DNA of 64,000 nt, taken from contig JAFDZA010000030.1 in NCBI GenBank assembly GCA_018267135.1, positions 1 to 64,000 of the forward strand. Direction: 5' to 3'. Within the stretch, counting starts at the first letter, position 1, and every line of letters starts with the position of its first letter. This DNA is from Bacteroidota bacterium. GTDB lineage: Bacteria; Bacteroidota; Bacteroidia; Cytophagales; Cyclobacteriaceae. The position numbers and the translations under genes are program-made. This document shows positions 16,751 through 24,308 of this stretch, piece after piece. The notes beneath the pieces are model-generated. The model searched no databases and had not been told where the DNA came from. It saw only the letters and a program-made list of their open reading frames with translations.

Positions 16751-17820
16751 ATTACCCCGGCCGAAAATGTGATTCGTTGCACGGGATTTTTCGGATCCGT
16801 TGAATAAATAGTTACCGATTTATTTTGCGGCCCTACCCTACCTTCGGTTTTTAACTTTACTTTTATTGACGTTTCTTGCCCGGGTTTCAACACCCGCAGG
16901 CCAGGGGTTACTTCCAGGCACGAGCAGTTAGATTGTGCATGGCGGATGATCAATTCTTTTTTTCCGGTATTCGTAATTTTTATTTCGCGTTCTAAAATGG
17001 TGCCGGCTTTTACATTGCCAAATCTTATCTGATTAGCTGAAAGCGCCAGTGCCGGTGCGCTTGCCATTTCCTCGCTGGTAAGCTTAGAAAAATATTCTTC
17101 TACTGTAGCATAAACCGAGAATGTTTTTTGAGGACTTTGTAGGTCGGTCGTATTAATATCTACACTTTCAGAAACAAATCCATACTGACCTTTGGCTTTA
17201 GCATCGAACAGGATTTTTACGGTACCAACCGTATGAGGTGCAACCGACTTTGGCAAGTGCATTTTAATATAACGGGGCCCCACAAACCCATTAAAATAAA
17301 CAGTGTCTTTAGCTGAATTATAAAATAAGAATGAAACAGGTTCAGGCTCGCGGTTAATAAAAATTTTTTCCAAATTGAAAGAACCCGATTTCCATCTTAA
17401 ACTTCCCCGCTCTACCGGAAAAGAGGCCGGGTCTTTTTCCGATACCTGATTTACTACATTTCCTCGGATGTGTAAAGTTACCGGGGCTCCATCCCAATCA
17501 GTCGTTACCGTTAGGGTTTTATCAAAATACCCCGGCCTTCCTCTGGGGTCGTAGCTGGCTTTCACATTACCGGTAGCCCCGGCCGCAATGGGTTCTTTGG
17601 TCCAGCCGGGGGTGGTACATCCGCACGATGCCTGTACTGAGATGATCTTAACGGGACGCGTAGCATGATTGGTTAAAATAAACTCCGCCACAGCCGGCCC
17701 GTTTTCTTCGCGCAGATTCCCAAAGTCGTGTGTCTTTTCATTAAACGAAATCGGATCAACCAATTGTGCCTGGGCGTGCAGGCTTATCAAAACAATAAAA
17801 GCAAAAAATATTTTTTTCAT
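16747..17820 (-). CDS. Secreted protein with two DUF1573 domains
   Basis: The start is taken at 17820 (MKKIFFAF), which gives a clean signal peptide ending at HAQAQ and 357 residues. The in-frame start at 17850 would fall inside the -7 promoter box. An N-terminal DUF1573 domain has the typical DFGN and SCGCTTP motifs, and a second, looser copy near the C-terminus has NCSCLEV and a following KPGQ. Such Ig-like ASH-type domains are common in exported Bacteroidota proteins of unknown function. It converges with the broken caspase-like gene, overlapping by 4 bp. Confidence 0.85.
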   Translation of the reverse strand: MKKIFFAFIVLISLHAQAQLVDPISFNEKTHDFGNLREENGPAVAEFILTNHATRPVKIISVQASCGCTTPGWTKEPIAAGATGNVKASYDPRGRPGYFDKTLTVTTDWDGAPVTLHIRGNVVNQVSEKDPASFPVERGSLRWKSGSFNLEKIFINREPEPVSFLFYNSAKDTVYFNGFVGPRYIKMHLPKSVAPHTVGTVKILFDAKAKGQYGFVSESVDINTTDLQSPQKTFSVYATVEEYFSKLTSEEMASAPALALSANQIRFGNVKAGTILEREIKITNTGKKELIIRHAQSNCSCLEVTPGLRVLKPGQETSIKVKLKTEGRVGPQNKSVTIYSTDPKNPVQRITFSAGVI

Positions 17821-17847
17821 CGGCTCTAACATCTCTTCACAATTGTG

Positions 17848-17855
17848 CAAAGCTA
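17848..17855 (-). promoter_or_regulatory. -7 box of the DUF1573 gene
   Basis: On the minus strand TAGCTTTG matches TAnnTTTG, with a T-rich GTTTT about 19 bases upstream in place of TTTG. It lies 28 bases before the ATG at 17820 and is back to back with the trpS promoter. Confidence 0.5.
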
Positions 17856-17888
17856 AAACTGAAATCTATAATCTAAAACGATTCCTTC

Positions 17889-17896
17889 TATATTTG
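17889..17896 (+). promoter_or_regulatory. -7 box of trpS, abutting the start codon
   Basis: TATATTTG matches TAnnTTTG. Only five bases separate its last G from the trpS ATG at 17902, so the transcript should begin at or next to the start codon. No clear -33 TTTG is seen at the usual distance. Confidence 0.5.
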
Positions 17897-17901
17897 CACT
17901 C

Positions 17902-18870
17902 ATGTCAAGAATTTTAACCGGAATACAAAGCAGCGGTCGCCCGCACCTCGGCAATTTATTGGGTGCCATCATTCCCGCCATTAAACTTTCCAAAGAACCG
18001 GGCAATGAGTCCTTTTTTTTTATTGCCGATTTGCACTCGCTCATCTCCATTAAAGATGCCAACCTGCGCAGAGAAAATACGCGATCGGTAGCGGCCGCCT
18101 GGCTGGCCTTTGGTTTTGATACAGAAAAAAATTTACTCTACCGCCAAAGCAGAATACCGGTAGTAACGGAACTGACATGGTACCTCAACTGCCTCACGCC
18201 ATATCCCATGCTGGCCAATGCCCACGCCTTCAAAGAAAAATCAGATAAACTGGCGGATGTAAACGGAGGGCTTTTTACTTACCCGGTACTCATGACAGCC
18301 GATATCATTTTATACAATGCCCACTTTGTGCCGGTAGGTAAAGACCAGCGGCAACACATGGAAATCGCCCGCGATATTGCTACCACTTTCAATAGCACTT
18401 ATGGAGAAACATTTGTAGTGCCGGAAGCTAAAATTGAAGAAGAAGTAATGACGGTACCCGGCACCGATGGGCAAAAGATGAGCAAATCATATGGCAACAT
18501 CATTGATATTTTCCTTCCGGAAAAAGAACTAAAAAAACAGGTCATGAGTATCGTTACCGATAGCACCCCGATGGAAGCTCCCAAAAATCCGGATCAAGAC
18601 AATGTATTTGCCATCTATAAACTGATTGCCTCCCCTGCCCAAACAGAGGCCCTGCGCCAAAAATACAAAGCGGGAAACTTCGGCTATGGCCATGCCAAAC
18701 AAGAATTGCTCGGGTTAATTCTGGATACCTACCAAACCGAACGCGAAGCCTTTAACCGGTATATGAACGGCCCTGAATTAGAAGAAATATTAACACGGTG
18801 CGAATTACGGGCTACGGCCATCGCTTCGGATGTGATGAGTAAAGTAAGAACCAAACTTGGCTTTTTATGA
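17902..18870 (+). CDS. trpS: Tryptophanyl-tRNA synthetase
   Basis: The 322 residues form a class I synthetase of usual bacterial length. The HIGH-like motif is GRPHLGN near residue 12, followed by the tryptophan-pocket region MLANAHAFKEKSDK, GKDQRQHMEIARDIA and KMSKSYGN (about 193-200). It charges tRNA-Trp in the cytoplasm. The promoter box is almost against the ATG, which implies a leaderless message. The stop TGA overlaps the ATG of the nitroreductase gene (ATGA), so the two are co-translated. Confidence 0.97.
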   Translation: MSRILTGIQSSGRPHLGNLLGAIIPAIKLSKEPGNESFFFIADLHSLISIKDANLRRENTRSVAAAWLAFGFDTEKNLLYRQSRIPVVTELTWYLNCLTPYPMLANAHAFKEKSDKLADVNGGLFTYPVLMTADIILYNAHFVPVGKDQRQHMEIARDIATTFNSTYGETFVVPEAKIEEEVMTVPGTDGQKMSKSYGNIIDIFLPEKELKKQVMSIVTDSTPMEAPKNPDQDNVFAIYKLIASPAQTEALRQKYKAGNFGYGHAKQELLGLILDTYQTEREAFNRYMNGPELEEILTRCELRATAIASDVMSKVRTKLGFL

Positions 18871-19550
18871 CCACCACTAAAATCGTTCATGGACATCCGT
18901 TTGTGGCCTACCGGCATGAAGAATATCCGGCTGATGAAATGGTAGCTCGTTCTAAATCATTTTATGAATGGCTCGACCAGCGCAGAAGCGTGCGCGATTT
19001 TTCTGATCGCCCGGTGCCCCTCGAAGTCATCCATCACCTCCTTCAGGCGGCTTCCACCGCCCCCTCGGGCGCACACAAACAACCGTGGACGTTTGTGGTA
19101 GTTTCTGATCCGGCTATTAAAAAACAAATTCGCGAAGAAGCCGAAAAAGAAGAATACGAAAGTTACCACGGGCGCATGTCGGAAGAATGGATTGAAGACC
19201 TGAAGCCGCTGCAAACCGATTGGTCTAAACCTTTTTTAGAAACGGCCCCTTATTTAATTGTTGTATTTAAAAAGGCGTATAACCTTCTTCCCAATGGGGC
19301 TACCCGAAATAATTATTATGTAAATGAATCTATTGGCATCGCCTGTGGTTTTCTGCTGGCGGCCATTCACCATGCCGGGCTGGTAGCCTTAACTCATACT
19401 CCGAGCCCGATGAATTTTCTTTCTAAAATTTTAGACCGGCCCAAAAACGAGCGTCCCTATTTGCTTATTCCGGTGGGATATGGAGCAGCCGAAACATACG
19501 TGCCGAAACTAAAAAGAAAAGAACTGGATGAAATAGTGGTACACAGATAA
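18867..19550 (+). CDS. Nitroreductase-family flavoprotein, iodotyrosine-deiodinase-like
   Basis: The 227-residue protein has the FMN-binding nitroreductase fold: RRSVRDFSDRPVP, TAPSGAHKQPWTFVVV and a C-terminal PYLLIPVGYG. The lid segment with WSKPFLETAPYLIVVF and the LTHTPSPMNFL loop resemble the iodotyrosine deiodinase subgroup rather than the classical nitroreductases. It may dehalogenate or reduce aromatic compounds; the substrate is unknown. It is coupled to trpS by an ATGA overlap and ends exactly where the convergent small gene ends. Confidence 0.85.
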   Translation: MTTTKIVHGHPFVAYRHEEYPADEMVARSKSFYEWLDQRRSVRDFSDRPVPLEVIHHLLQAASTAPSGAHKQPWTFVVVSDPAIKKQIREEAEKEEYESYHGRMSEEWIEDLKPLQTDWSKPFLETAPYLIVVFKKAYNLLPNGATRNNYYVNESIGIACGFLLAAIHHAGLVALTHTPSPMNFLSKILDRPKNERPYLLIPVGYGAAETYVPKLKRKELDEIVVHR

Positions 19551-19955
19551 TTACTTGACCCGCCACACCTCTTGTTGTTTTTCTTTCGTATTCAATAAAA
19601 TCCGTAAAGGATTCGGCACCATTACTAATTTGGTTTCTTTTCCGGGCATAGAATCTACTTCCACATAAATCCCCTCGGTGGCAGATACCGAAAATTCTTT
19701 TTTGGCAGAGATGGTATAAGATTTTGCCAGATAGGCGATGGGGAGCAACACATCCGAATCGGGCGATAGTTTATCGAGCACTTCCTGCCATATCTTTTCT
19801 AAATACGGGCCGTGCTCTTCCTGTAGTGCATCTTCCAAATCATGAAGTTCCTCTTCCAGATCATCGTACTGAGGATTGTTGTAGTCAATTTTTTTTAGCT
19901 CTGTGCGCTTCACCGCAATCAACTGAATGGCCTTATCCAATACCTTCGTATCCAT
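19551..19955 (-). CDS. Conserved protein of unknown function
   Basis: This 134-residue protein has no signal peptide or membrane helix. The first half is strongly acidic and helical (DDLEEELHDLEDALQEEHGPYLEKIWQEVLD), and the second half is predicted to be beta-rich with VPNPLRILLNTK. I do not recognise a named family. It converges with the nitroreductase gene with no gap and is divergent from hppD. The intact frame and codon use like its neighbours support a real gene. Confidence 0.6.
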   Translation of the reverse strand: MDTKVLDKAIQLIAVKRTELKKIDYNNPQYDDLEEELHDLEDALQEEHGPYLEKIWQEVLDKLSPDSDVLLPIAYLAKSYTISAKKEFSVSATEGIYVEVDSMPGKETKLVMVPNPLRILLNTKEKQQEVWRVK

Positions 19956-20049
19956 GTGTTAAAATTTTCTTCAAGGTAAGAGAAATGAGTTTGATTTTAA
20001 AAATATTTTAATGAGGAATGATTACCTTTACCGACTTAATAAAAAATAT

Positions 20050-21144
20050 ATGGCTACTGATTTTCTTCCACTCAATGGCACCGATTATATCGAGTTTTAC
20101 GTAGGCAATGCTAAGCAGTCTGCATTATATTATCAGCATTGCTTTGGTTTTGAGTTAGTAGCTTATGCCGGCCCTGAAACCGGTGTGCGCGACCGGGCCT
20201 CGTATGTGGTGCAGCAACATAAAATACGCTTGGTGCTTACCTCTTCGCTGGTGCCCGGCTCTGACATAAACAAGCATGTAGATAAGCATGGAGACGGAGT
20301 AAAAGTGCTGGCGCTCTGGGTAGATGATGCCACCCGCTCGTTTCAAGAAACTTTGCTGCGCGGAGCCGTGGCCGTGCAGGAACCTAAAAAATTAGCCGAT
20401 GAATTTGGCGAAGTGGTGGTTTCTTCCATTCAAACCTATGGCGACACTGTTCACACATTTGTAGAACGTAAAAATTATAAAGGTGCTTTTCTGCCCGGCT
20501 ACAAGGCCGCCAAAAGTCAATTCAAATCTACCTCCGTAGGCCTCAGGCATGTCGACCATTGCGTGGGCAATGTTGAATTAGGACAAATGAACAAATGGGT
20601 GAAATTTTATGAAGATGTGATGGGTTTTAAACTGCTGATTACGTTTGACGACAAAGACATTTCTACAGAATACAGCGCCCTAATGAGCAAAGTCGTATCG
20701 AACGGAAACGGCTATGTTAAATTTCCCATTAATGAGCCTGCTCAAGGAAAAAAGAAATCGCAGATAGAAGAGTATATCGATTTTTATCATGGAGCGGGCG
20801 TACAACACATTGCCGTAGCCACAGACGACATTCTGCACACGGTGAGCGAACTACGCAAAAGAGGGGTCGAGTTTCTGCATGTGCCCGAAGTATATTATGA
20901 AGATGTAATGAAGCGTGTAGGGCATATTAATGAAGATTTGGAAGAACTAAAAAAACTGAATATCCTCATCGACCGCGATGAAGAGGGATACCTTCTTCAG
21001 ATTTTTTCAAAACCCGTGCAGGACCGCCCTACCCTATTTTTTGAAATCATTGAACGAAATGGAGCCAAATCATTTGGCAAAGGAAATTTTAAAGCCTTAT
21101 TTGAATCCATTGAACGCGAGCAGGCCCTGAGAGGAAATTTATAA
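20050..21144 (+). CDS. hppD: 4-Hydroxyphenylpyruvate dioxygenase
   Basis: The start is set at 20050 (MATDFLPLNGTDY), which gives 364 residues; the in-frame ATG at 20011 adds 13 residues that do not look conserved. Two vicinal-oxygen-chelate halves are seen, and the iron ligands are H170 (VDHCVGN), H253 (GVQHIAV) and E332 (LFFEIIER). The enzyme converts 4-hydroxyphenylpyruvate to homogentisate in tyrosine breakdown. The next gene, a phosphohexomutase, begins 4 bp downstream, so transcription is probably shared. No homogentisate dioxygenase gene is present in the window. Confidence 0.95.
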   Translation: MATDFLPLNGTDYIEFYVGNAKQSALYYQHCFGFELVAYAGPETGVRDRASYVVQQHKIRLVLTSSLVPGSDINKHVDKHGDGVKVLALWVDDATRSFQETLLRGAVAVQEPKKLADEFGEVVVSSIQTYGDTVHTFVERKNYKGAFLPGYKAAKSQFKSTSVGLRHVDHCVGNVELGQMNKWVKFYEDVMGFKLLITFDDKDISTEYSALMSKVVSNGNGYVKFPINEPAQGKKKSQIEEYIDFYHGAGVQHIAVATDDILHTVSELRKRGVEFLHVPEVYYEDVMKRVGHINEDLEELKKLNILIDRDEEGYLLQIFSKPVQDRPTLFFEIIERNGAKSFGKGNFKALFESIEREQALRGNL

Positions 21145-21148
21145 AACA

Positions 21149-22873
21149 ATGTTACTGTTAGAAAACGCCACAGCAAGAGCAAACCGCTGGCTTGCCAGCC
21201 AGTTTATTGATGAAGCTACCAAAGAGGAAATCAGAAAGCTACTGGCATCGCCCGATCAAAAAAAACTGATTGATTCTTTTTACAAAGACCTGGAGTTTGG
21301 CACCGGTGGGCTGCGAGGAATTATGGGGGTGGGCTCTAACTGCATGAACCAATATACAGTAGGTGCCGCCACACAAGGCATGGCTCATTATTTAAAGAAA
21401 TCGTTTCCTTCTCAAGAAATCAAAGTAGCGATTGCCTACGACAGCCGAAATAATAGTTCTTATTTCGCCCATGTTACGGCTTCCGTTTTCTCGGCCAATG
21501 GTATTACCGTTTATTTGTTTAGCGAATTGCGCCCCACTCCTCTTCTTTCATTCGCCATTCGCTATCTGAAATGCCACGCAGGAGTAGTGATTACGGCCTC
21601 GCACAACCCCAAAGAATATAACGGCTACAAAGCCTATTGGAATGAAGGTGCCCAGCTTGTGCCCCCTCACGATAAAAATGTAATCGCTGAGATCAATGCC
21701 ATCACCTCGTTTGATCAAATTAAGTTTACGGCCGAGCCCTCTAAAATACAGGCTATAAAAAATGAAGTAGAAGATGCCTACTATCGCGAGGTTATCAACC
21801 GCATCCCTAAAAAAGAAAGCATCTATCGTCAACAAAATATTTCTCTGGTTTATTCCAGTCTTCATGGTGCCGGCATAACAATGGTTCCCGAGTGCCTTCA
21901 TCGGCTTGGCTTTAGCAACCTCACCATTCTTGATGAGCAAAAAACGCTCGATGGCAATTTTCCTACCGTACAATCGCCTAACCCTGAAGAGCAATCTGCT
22001 ATGCAGATGGCCTTGCAAAAAGCAAAAGCTATACAAGCCGAACTGGTTATGGCTACCGATCCGGATACCGACCGAGTAGGATTGGGTATAGCCAACGATC
22101 GGGGCGAATATTTTTTGCTCAATGGCAATCAGGCATTTAGTTTAATGATGTGGTTTATTTTAAAAAACCTGGATAGTAAACAAGGAGCGTACATTGCCAA
22201 AACAATTGTTACGACCGAACTGGTAGATGATATGGCCCGCAATCTTGGTGTAGAATGTTTCAACACCCTGACAGGTTTTAAGTACATAGCCCAACTGATG
22301 AGCGCGCTCGATGGTAAAAAGAGATTTATTGCGGCCGGAGAAGAAAGTTATGGCTACATGGTGGGCGATTTCGTTCGCGATAAAGATGCCGTGAGTGCTT
22401 GTGCCTTTTTCGCAGCAATGGCAGCCGCAGCCAAAGACGAAGGAAAAACATTGTACCAGTGGTTGCTCCAGATGTATGTAGAAAATGGATTTTACAAAGA
22501 AGGACTTATTAATCTGGTGCGAACAGGAGCCGATGGCGAGCAAGAGATTAAATCCATGATGGAAAAATTTAGAAACGAACCGCCTCAAAAAATAGCTGGT
22601 GAGCGTGTCGTGCGTGTGCTCGACTATAAAATCAGCCTTGAAAAAAATAGCCTTACCGGATCTATAAACCCTCTGAGGCTGCCTGCCTCCGATGTGCTTC
22701 AATTTTATACCGAAGCCGGATCTAAAATATCCGTTCGTCCTTCAGGCACGGAGCCTAAAATTAAATTTTATATCAGTGTAAAAACAAAACTCGAATCAGC
22801 GAAAGATTTTTTAGCAGCAGAAAAAATGTTGAATGAAAAAATAAAAATCATAAGCGAAGAAATTGTAAGCTAA
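21149..22873 (+). CDS. Phosphoglucomutase/phosphomannomutase family phospho-sugar mutase
   Basis: This 574-residue enzyme is of the alpha-D-phosphohexomutase superfamily. The phosphoserine loop is TASHNPKEYNGYKAYW, the metal loop DPDTDRVG, the sugar-binding loop GEESYGYMVGDFVRDKD, and the C-terminal phosphate loop RPSGTEPKIKFY. The length and GTGGLRG near the N-terminus fit the long PgcA-type glucose-1,6-bisphosphate-using class. It interconverts hexose 1- and 6-phosphates for glycan and glycogen metabolism. It lies 4 bp after hppD and 20 bp before the metal-sensing AraC gene. Confidence 0.93.
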   Translation: MLLLENATARANRWLASQFIDEATKEEIRKLLASPDQKKLIDSFYKDLEFGTGGLRGIMGVGSNCMNQYTVGAATQGMAHYLKKSFPSQEIKVAIAYDSRNNSSYFAHVTASVFSANGITVYLFSELRPTPLLSFAIRYLKCHAGVVITASHNPKEYNGYKAYWNEGAQLVPPHDKNVIAEINAITSFDQIKFTAEPSKIQAIKNEVEDAYYREVINRIPKKESIYRQQNISLVYSSLHGAGITMVPECLHRLGFSNLTILDEQKTLDGNFPTVQSPNPEEQSAMQMALQKAKAIQAELVMATDPDTDRVGLGIANDRGEYFLLNGNQAFSLMMWFILKNLDSKQGAYIAKTIVTTELVDDMARNLGVECFNTLTGFKYIAQLMSALDGKKRFIAAGEESYGYMVGDFVRDKDAVSACAFFAAMAAAAKDEGKTLYQWLLQMYVENGFYKEGLINLVRTGADGEQEIKSMMEKFRNEPPQKIAGERVVRVLDYKISLEKNSLTGSINPLRLPASDVLQFYTEAGSKISVRPSGTEPKIKFYISVKTKLESAKDFLAAEKMLNEKIKIISEEIVS

Positions 22874-22893
22874 TAGAAACATACCCCCAAAGC

Positions 22894-23457
22894 ATGAATA
22901 ATCTCTTCATCAAAAACATGGTTTGTAGCCGGTGCATTTTGGTGGTGCAAAACGAATTAGCTAAACTAAAAATTCCGGTAAAGCATGTTGCCTTAGGAGA
23001 AGTTTCGCTGGAAAAAGAATTATCTGAAGAACAGAAGGGAAAAATAGAAACCGCGTTAGTCCCTCTGGGGTTTGAATTGATTGATAACCGGAAGGGTCGG
23101 ATCATAGAAAAAATTAAAACCACCATCATTAACCTTGTCCACCACCAGAATGGGAACCTAAAAACTAATCTGTCAGATATTTTAAGTCAAGAACTTCACC
23201 ATGACTATAATTATTTATCTAATCTTTTTTCGGAAGTAGAGGGTACTACTATTGAAAAATACTTTATCACACAAAAAATTGAGCGTGTAAAAGAATGGTT
23301 GGTGTACGATGAACTCTCATTAAGCGAGATAGCCCACCGGCTTAATTATTCCAGTGTAGCCTACCTGAGCAACCAGTTCAAAAAAATAACCGGGCTTACC
23401 CCCAGCCACTTTAAACAAATTAAAGAAGAGAAAAGAAAACCGCTGGATCAGGTGTAG
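22894..23457 (+). CDS. Small AraC-family regulator with N-terminal heavy-metal-binding domain
   Basis: The 187-residue protein joins an HMA-like metal domain (about residues 1-70, motif M9-V-C11-S-R-C14) to an AraC DNA-binding domain (about 95-180: ELSLSEIAHRLNYSSVAYLSNQFKKITG and LTPSHFK). It lacks the usual cupin sensor half. The design suggests that copper or another soft metal bound by the CxxC switches DNA binding. copA and a copper chaperone lie just downstream and share a control region that is a good candidate target. No promoter is visible in the 20 bp gap, so it may be read from the hppD-mutase transcript. Confidence 0.86.
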   Translation: MNNLFIKNMVCSRCILVVQNELAKLKIPVKHVALGEVSLEKELSEEQKGKIETALVPLGFELIDNRKGRIIEKIKTTIINLVHHQNGNLKTNLSDILSQELHHDYNYLSNLFSEVEGTTIEKYFITQKIERVKEWLVYDELSLSEIAHRLNYSSVAYLSNQFKKITGLTPSHFKQIKEEKRKPLDQV

Positions 23458-23551
23458 ATTTGTGAGGCGGCAAACCTACCGAAACACAATCAAGCCATAG
23501 ATTTATTTTTTTGTATCTTCATCTTTTTCTCTTTGAACTAAAAATAAACAA

Positions 23552-24085
23552 ATGAAGACCAATCGTTATTGCGCATTTCTGCGAGGTGTTAACGTAAAAG
23601 GAACAAATATGAAAATGACAGATGTTTGTGCTGTCTTTGCTTCCGCAGGAATAACAAGGGTATCATCGGTGCTGGCTTCGGGAAATATTTTATTTTCTTC
23701 TTCAAAAAACAAAAGTGATTTAAAGGCACAATTAGAAAAACTATTATCGGCATATTTTAAATACGAAGCTTTTCTCTTTATAAAAGACAAGGAGGAGTTG
23801 GCAACTCTTTTAAGCAAAAATCCATTTATACCGGATGAAGAATTTCATATTTATGGGTTCGTGGGGGTTGCCGGGATTGAAAAAACATTAATGGAAGAGT
23901 TTGAAAAAATTAAGATAACAAATGGTGAAGAGGCAAAAATCGTAGCGAATCATTTCTATTGGAAGGTGCAAAAAGGAAATACACTCGATTCTGCGTTCGG
24001 AAAAATCTTGGGAAATAAAAACCTTAAGGCGAGTTTTACTTCGCGCAACCTGAATACCCTTGAAAAGATTCTGAAGAAGATGTAA
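23552..24085 (+). CDS. DUF1697 family protein
   Basis: The 177 residues match the DUF1697 pattern: YCAFLRGVNVKGTN at the N-terminus, then a GITRVSSVLASGNILFSS segment, and a C-terminal LGNKNLKASFTSRNLNTLEKIL. The family is cytoplasmic and of unknown function. It sits between the AraC-HMA gene (94 bp upstream) and copA (about 220 bp downstream), but nothing in the sequence links it to metals. A near-match to the -7 box (CTCTTTG) precedes it. Confidence 0.86.
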   Translation: MKTNRYCAFLRGVNVKGTNMKMTDVCAVFASAGITRVSSVLASGNILFSSSKNKSDLKAQLEKLLSAYFKYEAFLFIKDKEELATLLSKNPFIPDEEFHIYGFVGVAGIEKTLMEEFEKIKITNGEEAKIVANHFYWKVQKGNTLDSAFGKILGNKNLKASFTSRNLNTLEKILKKM

Positions 24086-24224
24086 CCCTGTAATCATCCA
24101 ATCCTTTCGAGACTACAAAGAACACTTAATCATAAATTTATCCACGTAATCCAACACACCTCTATTATAAGTGAATAGCTATTTTCATCATGACAATGCA
24201 TTAATAAAAATTATTTCCCAAGGC

Positions 24225-24288
24225 GTAAATCTTACAAATCATACTTAAAATTTCATAATAAAATTCCTCTTTAGAATGGCCAACTTTG
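24225..24288 (+). promoter_or_regulatory. Copper control region of copA (operator plus -7 box)
   Basis: Bases 24225-24264 match 26730-26769 upstream of the chaperone gene at 32 of 40 positions. In both places CAACTTTGT, a one-mismatch -7 box, begins exactly 56 bases after the block start (24281 here). AAATC half-sites at 24227 and 24236 are 9 bases apart. No TTTG is found at -33, which fits activator-dependent transcription. The neighbouring AraC-HMA protein is the obvious candidate activator. The conserved block is directly seen; its function is inferred. Confidence 0.7.
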
Positions 24289-24308
24289 TGATATAAAAAA
24301 CATAAGTG

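Noticed and set aside
24086..24224. Small gene or RNA in the gap before copA
   Set aside because: The stretch is AT-rich with no convincing frame, hairpin or tRNA-like fold; only the block from 24225 shows conservation.
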